Of a DNA stretch of 64,000 nucleotides, positions 1-12,723 are shown in pieces. Positions within the stretch are counted from its first letter, which is position 1. Every line of letters starts with the position of its first letter. Where the stretch lies: the NCBI GenBank assembly GCA_958510875.1, contig OY294070.1, forward strand, positions 4,526,001 through 4,590,000. The letters are read 5' to 3'. Source of the stretch: Endomychus coccineus. Taxonomy: Eukaryota; Arthropoda; Insecta; Coleoptera; Endomychidae. Both the position numbers and the translations under genes were made by a program. The notes under the pieces are model-generated. The model was not told the DNA's origin. It searched no databases and saw only the letters and a program-made list of their open reading frames with translations.

Positions 1-1363
1 AAAGTCCTATACATTTTTTTATAATATACACAGGTATCTCATCTGTTCCACAGCTAAGTTTGTTCTTTAGTTTTTTAACAATTTGAAATATTTCTTCTTC
101 ACTTACAAGATCTAAGAACATGGAATTTTCATTTAGAGGAATTTTGCAAGTAAAGGGCCTTTTCGGTTGTTTATCCCTAACACTGGGCACAATGTTCTCT
201 AAGAACTCGCTTATCTTATTGGCATGTTCTTGAGGGTTATCGAAAATCTGTCTGTCATTTTTTGTGGGGTCTTTTCCTTGTAAGTCATTGATTACTTTCC
301 ACACACTTTTATTTCTATTCTCACTATTTTTTTAAAAATTTTCTATGTACTTTTTCTTCTCCTCGGAAAGTAAATTATCATATTTGTATTTGTACCGTTT
401 GTAATTTTCATTAAATTCACTATTACTTGACTTTAATATTAACAAAGCATACAGATCTCTTTTACATTGAGCTATTTCTGGAGTGTTGTGATAATTTGCT
501 ATCTTTTTTTTTTTTACTTCAAGAAGAGGGAATGATTCATTAAATATAGGAATAAAAGTGTTCAGAAAACTTACCCACTGACTATTCACATCAGATTGGC
601 TTACCGATAACATATCTACCCAGTCCTGCTGTAGTAGTCTTTCATTGAAGGCATTTATATTTTTCTCCGAAAAGCTCCTTTTTTTGCAGACTTCCTCTTA
701 TTTTACATTAAGTATATCTACATAGACTTTGACACACTTGTGATCCGAGATATGATATTCAATGACCTCACATTCACTATCGTAATTAACACAAATGTTA
801 TCCAAACAAGAGGATTTTTAAGCGTCGATTCTTGTGTATTCCCTGGTGGCTAGCTTAAATCCATATACCTCCAAAAGGGATATAAATTCCACAGAAGCAG
901 CATTTTGCACCGACACATCAATATTAAAATCACCTCCAATGAAAATTTTGCAGTTTTCTGTTGCCAGAATTTCTAAGGCTTTCTCCATACGATCAAAGAA
1001 AAACCGGACATTTGAAAGCTCAGAACACGATCGATATATAGATAGGAAGATACACTTTTGTTGACCCAAGAAACCTTCGACCGCACAGCACTCAAAATGA
1101 AGTTTTAAGGCTAACTTGTTAAGGTCCTGTCTGGGATTGGCTTTGCAACCATTTCTGGTAAAAATTGCAACTCCACCATGGTGATTTTCTTCACGACAGA
1201 AATGACAGAAATGGTTATAACCATCAGGAACAAAGGCTTTAAGTTGTTCAACCGATTTCCAATGCTCAATTACTAATAACATATCACAATCTGGGTTTTC
1301 ATTTATTACAGATTCGAACTTGTTAAGGTTCGTTCCAAGTGAACGAAAAATTTGGTGAACCAA
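1..1363 (-). pseudogene. Non-LTR retrotransposon fragment: endonuclease plus start of RT
   Basis: Read on the minus strand, 1363-818 encodes an apurinic-type endonuclease (exonuclease-endonuclease-phosphatase fold). It begins near a VIEHW segment and reaches the GGDFN motif, whose Asp and Asn are catalytic in this fold. A second open stretch (613-332) and a third reading toward base 1 encode the linker. They lead into an RT entry segment with the typical wording KKLKNKLSCGTDEIP, a signature of LINE ORF2 proteins. The frame is broken between the pieces, so the copy is dead. It runs out of the window at base 1, where the RT palm should follow. In the genome such proteins nick target DNA and prime reverse transcription there. 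The clade is not certain (Jockey or CR1-like). Confidence 0.8.
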
Positions 1364-1433
1364 ACTGCTCCTGCTTAGTTCGCTTTTTGACTTTTTTATA
1401 TGTTGTGTTTAGGTCGTCTCTTATCTTTTTAAG

Positions 1434-2830
1434 ATGCATAAAACATCTGTTGCCCCTCTGGAAGACTCGTTCTGCCATCACATCAGGCACACGACAAGTC
1501 TTGACAGAATTGGTAACAATCAAAAGAGGTATTTCCCAAAGAGACTCCTCAACATCCCACTGCAGCCTAAGGCAAACTCATGGGATTACTCTGGACCACC
1601 GAACTACCGGGGCATCAGATCACTCATTTTTTACATGGATAACCTTAAACTATATGCATAGGGAAAACATTCATCAGGCTCTTAACTTGGTTCAAAAATA
1701 TACACGAGCCCTAGGCATGGAGTTTGTATTGGACAAGTGCGCAGTGTTTCATTTTAGGAGAGGATGATCTCTGGAAGACCAAGAGAATATGCAGCTTGCC
1801 GACGGAAGCATCTTCAAGCATCTTAATGCTGGAGAGACCTGTTGGTACCTGGGAATTGAACAGCATCTCAGTTTCCCAGGTAAACGTGGCTCTCCGAGGC
1901 AAGTACAGAAACCATTCCGATTCCGAACTTTCGATTGAGAACAAGGCGTCTGAAACAGATATGCTTGCCGTTCCAGTTCTGCTTCACTGTTTTGAACTGG
2001 TGAAATAGACGGTCGATGAGCTGCATTGACTCGACAAAGACACCCAGAAAATTATGCATATCCATCATAGTTTGCATCGTAGGTCGTCCGTTTCCTTCAT
2101 TTATCTCTCACATCACCGGATAGGTAGGGGATTCCTCAGGCTATAGGGTCTGCATCGAACTATGGTTCTGAGTACAGCGTGTATAAAGTTCTTAAGAGCT
2201 CTGACATCCTCCTGTGCCTTGGCAAAGACACAATTGATCGGAGTGGGGCAGTACAAAAAGCTGCGAAAGAACTTGGTCTCGAATTTTTCATCAGTCGGGA
2301 AGGCCAACTAGAGGGCAACCTGAGGCTACCTTACATGCCATGAGTTATTGAGTCCGTTGTCGAAACCGAAAAATGCCAGATCTAGTGGAAAACAGGTCTG
2401 ACGTTGTCCTCCTCGATAAACAAACCAATACTATTATGTCATTCTCTGCTCCGGTAAAGATTAAAACAGTCTTGAATGGACAAAGTATCAAGATCTCCTG
2501 TTTGAGCTCCGCACGCTATACCCAGGCCACAATGTCGTATTAGTAGTTCTGATTATCGGTGTTTCGGGTGGAATTCGGTCTTCGCTGCGTTCGCACTTGA
2601 AGATCATTCCGACCGGCAATAACTCGACACATATCTCGATATACCGGACGCAGGAGGCAGTCATTGTAGGTCCAATAAAGCTACTAAGGGCAAACGATTT
2701 GGAAACCTGAAGCTACTTACCTATCGGCGGCGGCGGGGAGAAGTATCGTCAGTATCGAATTTCTCTGACGCGATTGCTCCGATAGCGTCGGAGCACGCAG
2801 CAGCTACAACTAAGATTTTTGTAATAAAAT
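1434..2830 (+). pseudogene. Degenerate non-LTR RT fragment (YMDNLKLYA motif)
   Basis: This is a decayed reverse transcriptase on the plus strand. Around 1634-1660 it encodes YMDNLKLYA, a variant of the catalytic YxDD box in which the second Asp has become Asn. It is followed by a helix ending in LGMEFVLDKCAVF, the usual next RT segment, where a Lys-Cys pair follows the 'GM.F' turn. Near 2480-2640 another frame reads KYQDLLFELRTLYPGHNVVL, the C-terminal region of the same LINE type. Multiple stops and frame changes separate the recognisable pieces, so it is an old copy. Its head abuts the endonuclease of the preceding LINE in opposite orientation. Clade assignment (R2-like or other) is inference. 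Confidence 0.65.
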
Positions 2831-3664
2831 ATATATGTATATATAGATGGAGGTTATTTTTTAGATTATGCTGTTTTTAGTATGCTCCATTAACGCCGAA
2901 CGAATTCAGTTACTTTGCGAAGAGAGCCCCAAACGTTTTCTGTACAATGATAATTTATCAAATTGCTGTTACTAAATTATACGAGAAATTTGTCGGAATC
3001 TTCGCTAACTACGATATAGTTTCATTTGTTGCGCGTTAATTCGAAAGTTCACCTTAAGTAATTCTTCATGTTTCAAAGGAAGGTGTACAGTAGATAAAGT
3101 ACATTGTTCAATTAACACAGAGGCTCTTGGCAAACTTACAAATCTGACTTACGTTGTACCGTTAATCCTCAGGCGTTATAATACGTCATCGCATAAGGGA
3201 ATAATTAATCACCGACTCTACAGGTTACAGTACTCTCTGATATCTGATAATCAATCAGAAAATATTAAAACTAGAAGCGGAACTTCGTCTGATAAATCTA
3301 TCACATCTGTCATGATTGCCTCGCTGAAATCAAGAGAACTTTTAACGAACAACGAGATGAGGCACACAAAAAGGAAATATATGATACCGATAGGGGTGTC
3401 ATAAATTTATCCGCATCACTTAATCCGCACATTCGTTGCTTTGCTATTCTTTCAACAGAATAGATTTTGATATACGATATCGCTTCGAATATCTTGAATC
3501 GGAGGCTTACGTTGCCGGTGATTCGTGAATTATATAGATTTACGCCCAGAAGAACGAATCAACGTCGACGTTTCGCATATCGTCACATGTGGCATCTTCA
3601 GAACACTGTCGAAGACGAGGCTGAAGATTACTTATTTTAATGTTCTGAGCTAGTAAAAATATTA
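2831..3664. other. Intergenic stretch, no gene recognised
   Basis: No reading frame with family resemblance was found. At 3555-3610 the minus strand carries a CTGAAGA...GAAAC pair followed by a palindromic ACGTCGACGT. This resembles the 3' ends of some retroelements, but the flanking stem does not pair. Confidence 0.4.
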
Positions 3665-3960
3665 TAAAAATACATGGTGCACGGCCAGCAACAGGACCCT
3701 CTCATGGAATGATCTGCAAGATCCATTGCGAAAACCTCTCTACAAAAACTTGGATTTCTATTCCGTGACAAGAGCTACTTCACATGTCAGCAGCTCCTCA
3801 TAATCTACAAGGCCTGTCCTGGAGTACTGTTCACACGTTTGGAGTTCAGTCAATACTCTCTCTGGTACAAGACCCATATACTGAGTACAAAAGACAGTGT
3901 GATGTCTTCAACAAGGAGCTTCATCATTATCAATTGAGGGGAGGGAGCTTAGCCCCCAGA
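3665..3960 (+). pseudogene. LINE reverse transcriptase C-terminal scrap
   Basis: The plus strand encodes QKLGFLFRDKSYFTCQQLL followed by IIYKACPGVLFT in connected frames. This matches the thumb region of LINE RTs ('KLGFLFRARKYFTPEQLL.LYKAQVRPCLEYC' type). The piece is short and flanked by unrecognised DNA. No catalytic residues are present in this part, and it cannot act on its own. Confidence 0.6.
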
Positions 3961-6243
3961 TACACTTAGGCCACTTAGTTGGGCCTATTGTACACCCTGT
4001 GGTTAGAAGCTTATTCTATTTTAGCAGCTTTGTGGCCCGCCAGAAACCCAGAATATTGCTAACACTGACTTCCATAAGTTCTCCTGGGAGCAGCTCTGCT
4101 TCGCCAAAGTAACGGTTACTTGAGAGCTTTTAGGCGCATATATATGTTCACATTTATTTTTTCGGTCGATACAACGGTTCCTATTTTTTGACTAAAAACG
4201 GCTCATCTGGTCAAGAATCTCGGAAGAGATTTTCGATACAGAATTAACCAGGCTATCCAAAAAACATCTACATCGAAAAACCTCGATGGCGTACCACTTT
4301 TTTTTGTTAAAATTGCTGTGAAGCTAACAAATAACTACGACACTGATTACATTTTAAAACAACTTATTACGTGAAAAAGCGTGTCCCAAAACTCACCTAA
4401 ACATCTCAAATCGTAATCTGGATTTTCGAAAAAAAACCTAAGAAAAAAAATAAAACTTTGCCATCCTGTATATCGAAAACAAAGAGGTTTAGACCAGGTT
4501 TATAGGAACTTTTTTACTTAAAATTGATCCAGGAATAACCCCTTAAAATATTCATTGAGGAACATTCTGTATATGTAATGAAGAAGTCGTGAACAACTTT
4601 ATATAACAGTTGCAATCTGAGAATGTCGTTTCACACGATTTTCTAAAATTTGGCATACTTTTCGACTCTATTTGGCTCCAATTAATCACAAATGTCAAAT
4701 TGTTGTGTGTTTGGAAAGGCTCTGATCGTTTAAAATCCATTTAGTGAAATGACAACCATAGAATATTCATCATCCTATCCCATTTCTGCATAGAATTTTC
4801 GCTATTTGTATTTCGTAAAGGTAATACTTTAACCCAAGTAAAGAACGGCTTAATAATAGCTCCGTACTGGCGCACTTAATATGGGTGCTAGTGACACAAT
4901 CTACATTATTAAATACTATATCAAGGCACGGTAGTCTCGGGAGTATCACCTATGGTCGTAGCCGGGACTACGAGCTACGAATGTAATTTAACGTAACGTA
5001 GGTACCTTCCGACACGTCATATCCTTGTTGTTACTTATGCAACAACGTATCTACGTTGTTGGGCGCTATCCCCTCATCCCAACACATCCTATAATACAGG
5101 GATGGATCATGTAACGAATGCAACGACCAAGCATCTTTGGGCGTTATAATCCTGTCATCATTCAGGACCGGTGGGGCGTGTGTAGGGCACACACCAACCG
5201 AAAAATGGACGAAGTCACTGTTGTGTAGCAAAGCTGCCTTATTAATTATCAATTAGAATTCATCTAGATACAAACAAATTGCTAAAATTCAAACTGGTTC
5301 TAAGAACACCCATGAACATAAATAGAAATAGGATATTCTTTGTTGCCTTTCATTATGGACAAGTCAAGAATATAGGTTCATTTCTTAGTATGACCGTCCC
5401 ATCATAAATTAATGCAGTTTGTTCTTTAAATCTGTGGGACGGAAACGAAATGTATAGTCTTTGACTCCTTGTCAAGAAAGGGTCATTATAATTTGTAAAA
5501 TATCGACAAAGTCTAAGAGGTTCCTTACAGTTTCAACAGGAAATTGTAAATTACCAAGTTAACAGAAATGGTTCTAAAAAAACAAGCACTTTACAGTATA
5601 TTGGTAGTTAAGACATATTTTTATGATCTAATTCGAAACGACAGGTTGATCACTTGCTATGGTTTAAACAAAGGTTTTTCACCCTGTCTTTTCCTTTGAA
5701 GCTACAATCTATTCACGTAACGTATTGTCACTATTTTTAATACCTGTGAAAATCGATTCTAGTGTGTTTAATTTAAAACCTCTACTATGGTAAAATTTTA
5801 ACTTCACCTAAGTTTTGAAAAGTGCGCCCTGTTTCTAAAATATGGTTTTTCACATTAAATAATAGATAAGCTATGAGATCCCCATCAAGTTCTCTTTTGG
5901 CAGATATGTTCATGTCTTATATTGAAGAACCTATACTAATGAGTTCCCTTCTAGGTAAAAAACGTATTCATTGTTGGCTTGGATACTTACTTTTCTGTAG
6001 AATAAATATTCTGTTTCAGTCAGATGAATTTGCCCAGAAGATAATTCCATATCTGAAACACGGAATTCGACATATGTAAGGCATAAAAGGGGAATTCTTT
6101 GCTTGATTGGTGGCCTCTAATTTATGGTCTTTATAACTTAATATGTAAGAAGACTCTTCCTCTATAAAATATGAATATTAATCGCTTGTCTTTTGTCTAC
6201 GTTTAGTTTTGAGATATTTTTCCATTTTTATCCATGTATTGTT
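3961..6243. other. 2.3 kb without recognisable gene
   Basis: Only short random reading frames are visible. The base composition and the many remnants of A/T runs look like decayed transposon sequence, but I could not name a family. No RNA gene was seen. Confidence 0.45.
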
Positions 6244-6530
6244 TCAGCCAATCTTCAGTATCTTAAGATATTTTACATGATTGTCATCCGCGAATTGTAC
6301 AACTCCTTCTTCCAAGATATCAAGTAGATGGTTGGTGTATATCAGATACAATCGCGGTCCAAATATGTTACCCTGTAGTACTCCTCTTTTGACTAGGATG
6401 CGTTTAGGCTCTTTCATTTCATCCTGTTTGTTTGTTTCAGAGATATATTGTACTCTGCTCGTCAGATTTGAAGGAATCAAGTTTAGTGCTCTACCTCTTA
6501 TGTCATCTTCGAGCTAGTTTGTCAGCTATG
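6244..6530 (-). pseudogene. LINE reverse transcriptase fragment (FADD box)
   Basis: Minus-strand translation gives an RT palm segment. It reads LVKRGVLQGNIFGPRLYLIY, a form of the conserved GVPQGSxLGPLLF motif, then VVQFADDNH, the catalytic F/Y-A-D-D box. Both active-site Asp residues are kept. The open stretch is only 78 codons and lacks fingers and thumb. It is a fragment of a non-LTR element of Jockey or CR1 type, in the opposite orientation to the scrap at 3.7 kb. Confidence 0.75.
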
Positions 6531-7149
6531 GACGTTTCGATCCGTTGCGATACCTGTTGGGTTGTCCTTATCATATACGAATACTGGTGCGGAGAAGTAT
6601 GCATTCATTTGAAGACTGACTTGTATTTTGAGAATGTTTCATTTTATGTGTCATAAATTTCATTCCTACGCGATAAATTCACTTTATTACAGAAAGGACT
6701 TGTATTAGAAAAATTGAGCTTTCAAAGGCAGAAGCGAACGAAATTATGGGTGAGGATGGATGGTAAAATTAGTGCTTTTTCATTTGCGAATTTCGTTTTT
6801 CTTTTCGCATTCCAAAATGGTTAATTCATAAAGCGTGACAAAGTCGGTGATGCATTGGAAATGTGGAACTGCAGTACACTACGATCCGTAGATACAGGAT
6901 GGTTCATTATAGAGTAGTTAGAGTTAAAAGTTAGCAGCACCGACTTTTCCGGGTAGGCGGGGGAGGTAGTGTTTGATCATACAAACCAAACTCACGAAAA
7001 CTAAGAAACTTTTAACTAATTTGGAACCTTATTGTTTAGAGGTTTATTTTAGTATGTAATCATTTATATTCATTTATATTGACACGATTTCATGTTGTGT
7101 TTTGTGTTCTAAGACTTAATTAGAAATAAAGATTATTATTATTATAACT
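6531..7149. other. Spacer with a likely LINE 3' tail
   Basis: No gene is seen. At about 7090-7150 the sequence ends in an AATAAA-like box followed by ATT triplets, the style of tail left by CR1/Jockey-type LINEs. The rest is unassigned. Confidence 0.35.
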
Positions 7150-7822
7150 TTTTTATTATAACTTGTTGGTGCAACTGAAGTGGAAATTGTTAAATTTATT
7201 AATCACGTACTGAATTTTATCAACGGGAACACACATTAGGCAATCATCTACATATCATTTAAAGAATACGAGTTGAAAATCTAGCAATAGTAGCTGAAAT
7301 AGGAGATCCCATTGCTGTGCCGAATATTTGTCCAAAATATTACTCACCGTATTAAAAATAAGTGTATTTTAAACAAATCATTTATAAATTCAGATTGATC
7401 TAGAGGTGGGTTGGTTTTAAATCTTTGCTCAATGTTTTAGTATGCTACGCAATGCCAAAACTACTGCTATATTTGTAAATAAAGAAACAACGTCCAAGGA
7501 AATTATCTATGGATACGTATTGATTTTTTATAAACTCAATAAAATGGTATGAGACCGTCACATAAAATTTATTTATATTGTAGATAGATTTTGATACAAA
7601 TTCAGATAAATTGTAGAATATACTATTAACGTCCAAGGAAATTAATTGATCATCTATGGATACGTATTGATTTTTTATAAACTCAATAAAATGGTATGAG
7701 ACCGTCACATAAAATTTATTTATATTGTAGATAGATTTTGATACAAATTCAGATAAATTGTAGAATATACTATTCATGATGATTTTTATTGGTACCTCAT
7801 AATGAAACGTTTGTAAACCCAA
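7150..7822 (-). pseudogene. Penelope-like element RT fragment with internal duplication
   Basis: The minus strand encodes pieces of a Penelope-like reverse transcriptase. One is YVSIDDQLISLDVNS, the typical D-V-N-S step in these enzymes. Another, at 7300-7200, matches nucleotide for nucleotide with few changes the 'GSPISATIAN' to 'YVDD' segment of the better copy at 60.2 kb. A block of about 139 bp (7489-7627) is repeated directly at 7628-7774. One frame of 125 codons stays open through both copies. The element is truncated on both sides and cannot be functional. Confidence 0.75.
7489..7774. repeat. Direct duplication of about 140 bp in the Penelope fragment
   Basis: The two copies begin with the same AACGTCCAAGGAAATT string and are nearly identical over about 139 bp. 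The second copy carries about 9 extra bases (AATTGATC region) that match the intact family, so the first copy has a small deletion. Confidence 0.85.
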
Positions 7823-8399
7823 TTTTGATCAGTTCACTTCAATATTAAACAGAAGACCAATTGAGCTATTCGATTACCTTAATTGAAATTAACAATTCGA
7901 GAGCTGAACCATTCCCCGTTGAGAAATAGAAACGCGAGGATCTCGTATCGTACATTCTGTATTCCATTCACACAGGGGGCAAATAAATCGAAGATAACTC
8001 GAGAGTTCTATCGGATAAATAGCTTCTCTTTTTATTCAGTTCGCTGTTCTGTCGGTAGGAAAGAGATCGGGGAGTTTAATGTATTGGTTTCAGTTCTACC
8101 AACACAAATAATTTCATTAAAAGCGAGGTATCATCAGTGAATTGTTGTTTCTACAAATTGGGGCGCACCAGAGGCTACAATAATTTATCGATAGAGAAAT
8201 TTTGATTTACTCTGGTAGGTACAATTACAACAACCAACAGTTGCTAATGGATATACAGAAAAGAAAAGCTGTGATCATATGGGGATAAACTATAAGAGTT
8301 CACACTGTTAACACTATGAATAATAAATAATCACCCTTATCCACTAAAAATACTAAAGTACTGATATCTACGCGTGCGATATAGGCGCAACATAACGAA
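7823..8399. other. Spacer, nothing recognised
   Basis: Short shadow frames only. No RNA or protein family was identified. Confidence 0.4.
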
Positions 8400-8770
8400 T
8401 GCGTTGTAAATACCACCGCTACAAAAGGCTGTCCACAGGGAGGTGTCCTATCTTCGCTTCTGTGGTGTCTAGTAGTCGATTGACTCTTGGAGGAATTGGA
8501 AGAAGCTGGGTTTTATGCCCAAGCCTATGCCGATGACTTGGTTGGCGTTACCTTCGAGCGGTACTTGGGTGGTACTGTGCGAGCTGCACGGAAGCCCTCA
8601 GGATGAACCCTGACAATACGGAAATTGTACTGTTTGAACTCTAAACTGACCTGGCGCTAACACCTCGAATATCGAGTGAGAAAGGCCTCTGCTTCGTTTT
8701 GGGAGTGCAGAAGAGCTTTCAGCAGCACATGGGGATTACAACCAAAGCCGACTTCAAATGGGTGGCAAAT
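8400..8770 (+). pseudogene. LINE RT fragment (Jockey/R1-like, YADD)
   Basis: The plus strand reads GCPQGGVLSSLLWCLVVD, a near-consensus RT motif, then FYAQAYADDLVGV containing the catalytic YADD. After a frame change it reads NPDNTEIVLF and then VRKASASFWECRRAF..TWGLQPK, the usual thumb of this clade. A stop interrupts the first motif and several shifts follow. The same family appears on the minus strand at 34.5-34.9 and 43.6-43.9 kb, showing that one LINE lineage seeded several sites in the window. Confidence 0.8.
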
Positions 8771-9080
8771 TGAGATGGGGAGTTTTTTAAGTCATGTAGA
8801 CGGTGACTTTTCTCTTGTTGTTGTCTTTTCTGATTTACCGGGTGTGAAAGATAGATATGGCTGATTTTTTCGAGATTTCCTGTAGACTGTGATTTTCCTC
8901 TTGTTTTAGAAATCTAGTGAGCTAAATTTCATCAAGATCGCTGCTTCAATGAGGGGTGGGAAAGAGGAATAGGCTAGTTGTTTCGAAATATCATATAGAC
9001 AGTGACTTTTCTCATGTTTTGTACGCCAAATGTGCAAAATTTCATCAAGATCGTTTCTTAAGTAAAGTCACTGAAATGCT
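8771..9080. repeat. Three diverged tandem units of about 100 bp
   Basis: A segment with the core 'GTAGAC.GTGA.TTTTC' recurs at about 8795, 8882 and 8994, each preceded by a G/A-rich 'GAAAGA..TAG' stretch. Divergence is considerable. It is probably part of a LINE 3' region or a decayed satellite. Confidence 0.45.
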
Positions 9081-9420
9081 CAAAACTGTAATTTCTAAGA
9101 GCGATTACAATATTTCCCTCACCCTATATTTTACGTATAGTGAGGGAAGTAATAAGTGAGAAAGGAGTTTTTTATTACCGATAAAGCAACATGAATAGTT
9201 TAAATTTAAATACATTTAAAAAACAAAGCGATGTACACTCATTTAATACTAGGGGAAATAATAGTATACAGTTCCTATTATTGGACTCCTTTGTAAGCGG
9301 CATTTTAGGACGAAAACTTTATACAATACAGTTCCAGAACGTATCAAGGCGGTGGGGACTCTTTTTAAAAATTAAATTGAGTTTCATGTAATTTATAAAA
9401 TGTATATAAATGTTCATTAA
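9081..9420. other. AT-rich spacer
   Basis: No gene is seen. The right part (9290-9410) resembles the tail of the 550-bp repeat unit ('AAAACTTTATACAAT' and 'TTCATGTAATTT' words shared with 10580 and 17700). Confidence 0.4.
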
Positions 9421-11013
9421 ATGATATTCTGAATTTCCCTAGACCTATGAATATCTTCATATCTTCCAATCCACGATCCATACACCCAAAACATAAAATA
9501 CCATATTACACAGCTTTTGCAGCACTTAGGGACATCTTACAGCACTAAGCTGAACCCAGTCATTTCAAGCTAGGATTGCTTCACAGTTTTCCAATGGTGC
9601 TTGTTCATTTTGAGGATCCATAGCAGATTTGATTTGGTGAAGACAACCAAGGTGAAATGTTTTGTACATTCAACTCTATAACAGTACCATCGAACTTTGA
9701 AAGCTTGCACTAGAATTGGAAACAGGTTTCAGTCTTCGTAATTAATTTTGCCTGTTAACAACTATGACGCAGAAGCCAAGCTCAAGATATTTTCCAATTT
9801 AGATAGTCAATTGAACGAGAAATAGCACGTATTATGAACCATATACCATAGACTAAATTCGCTGATAAAATCAAAATCAACTTTCGTTATAAGCAACCCT
9901 TGCTGCACCGTATTGTAATGTATGTTGCCTTCAAATTTGTTTCATATTCACATCTAATTTTACCTTTTGTTTATATTCGAATTCTCTGTTACAATCTGAA
10001 TTATTCCAGGATGTCTATTACTCCCCTATGTCAGCAACACTTTCTACGTTATGTAGTAAGATGTGTTGCCTAACTATCAAGATCACAATTTAATCTATAG
10101 TAACAAAAGCTCATGTATATTCAATACGTATGTACAATAAAATTGATAATACTTCCGACTATGATGCTTATTCATTTTGGGGATCAGTAGCATATTTGAT
10201 TCGAGGAAGATAGCCAAGGTAAAGTGTTATATAAATTTAGTTCAATATCAGTGCCATCTAGGATTGAAAAGCTTGCACCAAAGTTGGAAAGAGGTTTGCT
10301 TCTATGTTAATTTCGATTAATTTTCCCTGTTAGCAAGTATGACGCAGAAGCCAAGCTCAAAATATGTTCCCTTTTTGATAGTCAATTGAATGAAAAACAC
10401 ATATTGATGTCGGCTTAAAATAGTAGTTTCACCCGATCTTTTCATTTGTATGCAACACGTGCTACTGCATGGTGTGAGACGTGTAGCCAATATGGAGATT
10501 ACTACATGTCAATCGTACTAAATTGCTAGTTCTTTTTTTCAAAGCGAATTATTATTGAACTCCTTTGTAAGAGGCATTTTAAGACTAAAACTTTATACAA
10601 TAAAGTTCCAGAACATATCAAGTCGGTGAGAACTGTTGCTCTTTTTAAAAATCATATTAAGTTTCATGTAATTTGTAAAATGTATATACATGTTCATTAA
10701 ATGATATTCTGGATTTCCCTAGACCTATGAATATCTCCATATCTTCCAATCCACGATCCATTTCAGTATTAGAGTATTATTTATTACAATATTAATTGTT
10801 CACGAGTTCACGACATATTTCCACTAGCAATTTCAGTTTACGAATATGCTCAGTCTGAGCGAATATACGTGCACTTTAAAACTTACAGAAACCTATCACT
10901 TTTGTCTAGCAGCTTCGAGCTTTCTTTCAATTCCTTTCAATGTTGGTGGCGTTGGTGGTAATGCTGACAACTTTCGTTATACGAAACCCTTGCTGCACCG
11001 TATTGTAATGTTT
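9421..11013. repeat. Degenerate tandem repeat array, block A (about 550-bp unit)
   Basis: Anchor words recur in fixed order: TAGCAGATTTGATTTGG (near 9618 and, mutated, 10186), ACGCAGAAGCCAAGCTCAA (9769, 10335), CACCGTATTGTAATG (9907, 10997) and TTATTCCAGGATGTCTATTA (about 10002). The same order recurs in blocks B and C, giving a unit of roughly 545-580 bp. No long frame survives. The right edge, from a copy of the zinc-finger gene's upstream DNA (10790-10975) to the CACCGTATTGTAATG anchor, is cut by the LTR element. Confidence 0.75.
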
Positions 11014-12630
11014 TGTTATGATTTCATTTCATAGACAATAAAAATTTAAAAATAATAACTTACCGAACTATGAAAATCAGAAAAGATCAAATAAAAAATA
11101 TTTTATGGAATTAAAAACAATAATAAAAGCTAAATAATAGTTAGGATATTAATATTAACAATGTAAAACATAATAAACAACGATGTAATAGTATAAGATG
11201 TGATAAACAAGAACTTCAGTGAAAGTGAAGAAACGTTCAGTGTAACGAAATCATAAATCATAAGTAAAATGATTACAAAACTATCATGAGATAGTACAAA
11301 ACATTGAATAATGTTATAGATGTAAGTTAGGATTAGTAAATTTGAGTTATGTAATGTTAAACGAATGTTATTGATATAATATGGTATGTATTAGATTTAA
11401 GAATAAGTAACTGTCAAGAAAACCATAAATATGGGAATAATCATATTAATAATAACCCAATCATAGGTTATATTATACCAAAGTGTGGGGAAAAATGTAG
11501 GCAATATTAATTTAAAAAGAAGGAATTACTAACAATTAAAATAAGTTGAAAATCTCAAATAATTCAAAAAGTAAAGAATACTAAATTCTGATTGGTCAAT
11601 AGGAATTTCCAATGTCAATCTGGTAACAATGAAGACTTGTGTCAGTTTTACAACAATTAACTTGGCATCCTTGATTTGAAAAGCAATCATCTCATAGGTT
11701 GATTATGACATAAAGTAGCGTCGGTTTTGGAGGCCTATAAAAACGAATCTGAAAGTAAAGAAGTTCAGTTTGCCATTACATCTGTAGACTGAAAGTACTA
11801 CTGCAACTCACCAAAATTTTATAACCTATAATAACCTCCAATTGAACGAAAGTGTTCCAAACTTCGATAGGTTCAAAGAAACCAAAGTTAATAAGTTTTA
11901 TATAAAGTCAACGATTATCCAAGTATTTGAATCCAGTAAAAAGGCTGTAATAACCTCCAATTAAGAAGAAATTTCCAACGATTGCCATTCATCAATAATT
12001 TAAATAAAGCATCGAAAAGTTTCATGTTTTATCTAAAAGGATAAACAAAGTATTATCAACAGTTCCTGAGTCTCAAGAAGAAGTAATCCAAATTAGTTAC
12101 CTGTGATTATTGTGAAAAAGCATAGTATTGTGTAAAAGTGAATCATCAACGAAATTATAAAAGAATTAAATTGAAAATTGCCAACATAGTTAAACACACT
12201 TTTGGATATAAACTAAAAGTAAGTTTGTTTATTATATTTCCATTGTAGTGTTATTTGTAAATCTGAAAGAAAGATTGTCGTTTGTAATTTTGTAAACAAC
12301 TATTAATATTGAATAGTTTTGAGGTTAAAGCTAGTTCTATGCTTAGAACATAAAATAAAATTGTAAATTAGAAACCCGAGATAAATAGAGTCATAGAGAT
12401 TTAAATGTAGAAACTTTTTAACATTCAAAGAATATTGTGTTTAATTCCATAAAATAATATAAAAAGAGAAGGATCATTATTATTCAAAATAAACAAAATA
12501 AAAAGCTAGCCGGAAGCATTAATAATAATTCATAATCAATAAATTAAAAGAAACTAAAAAAAGAAGTTTTTTAGTAATAATTGTCACCACAACGTGGGGC
12601 AAAATAAATTCAGTAAGAGTTTAGTTAATA
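11014..12630 (+). repeat. 5' LTR (1617 bp)
   Basis: Starts TGTTATG. Near the end (about 12575-12600) is a primer-binding-site-like ACAACGTGGGGC unit, and a similar unit (AACGTGAGGC) follows just outside the LTR. A TATAAAA box at about 11735 in the GGCCTATAAAAACG context is a candidate core promoter for the element. Confidence 0.92.
11735..11745 (+). promoter_or_regulatory. Candidate LTR TATA box
   Basis: The word CCTATAAAAACG lies in the middle of the 5' LTR. The same word is present at about 16163 in the 3' LTR, and a related GCCTTTTATAGGCC form lies in reverse in the solo LTR near 32560. Conservation between diverged LTRs supports a core promoter role. Transcription start is not determined. 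Confidence 0.5.
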
Positions 12631-12655
12631 ATTGTCGCTCAAACGTGAGGCCATT
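12631..12655 (+). other. Variant primer-binding site
   Basis: Directly after the 5' LTR the sequence ATTGTCGCTCAAACGTGAGG aligns with a tRNA-Lys-type primer-binding site (TGGCGCCCAACGTGGGGC), which is complementary to the tRNA 3' end. Several positions differ. An exact complement of the canonical site is seen elsewhere in the window (20151-20172). Confidence 0.5.
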
Positions 12656-12723
12656 TGAAAAAAGGAATAGAACCGCGTATCAAAATAATTTAAAGAACTA
12701 GGTTAATTAAAAAGAAAGTAAAA

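Noticed and set aside
3555..3610. Hammerhead-like CTGAAGA...GAAAC on the minus strand
   Set aside because: Stem I does not pair and the middle stem is irregular. Kept only as a note in the spacer entry.
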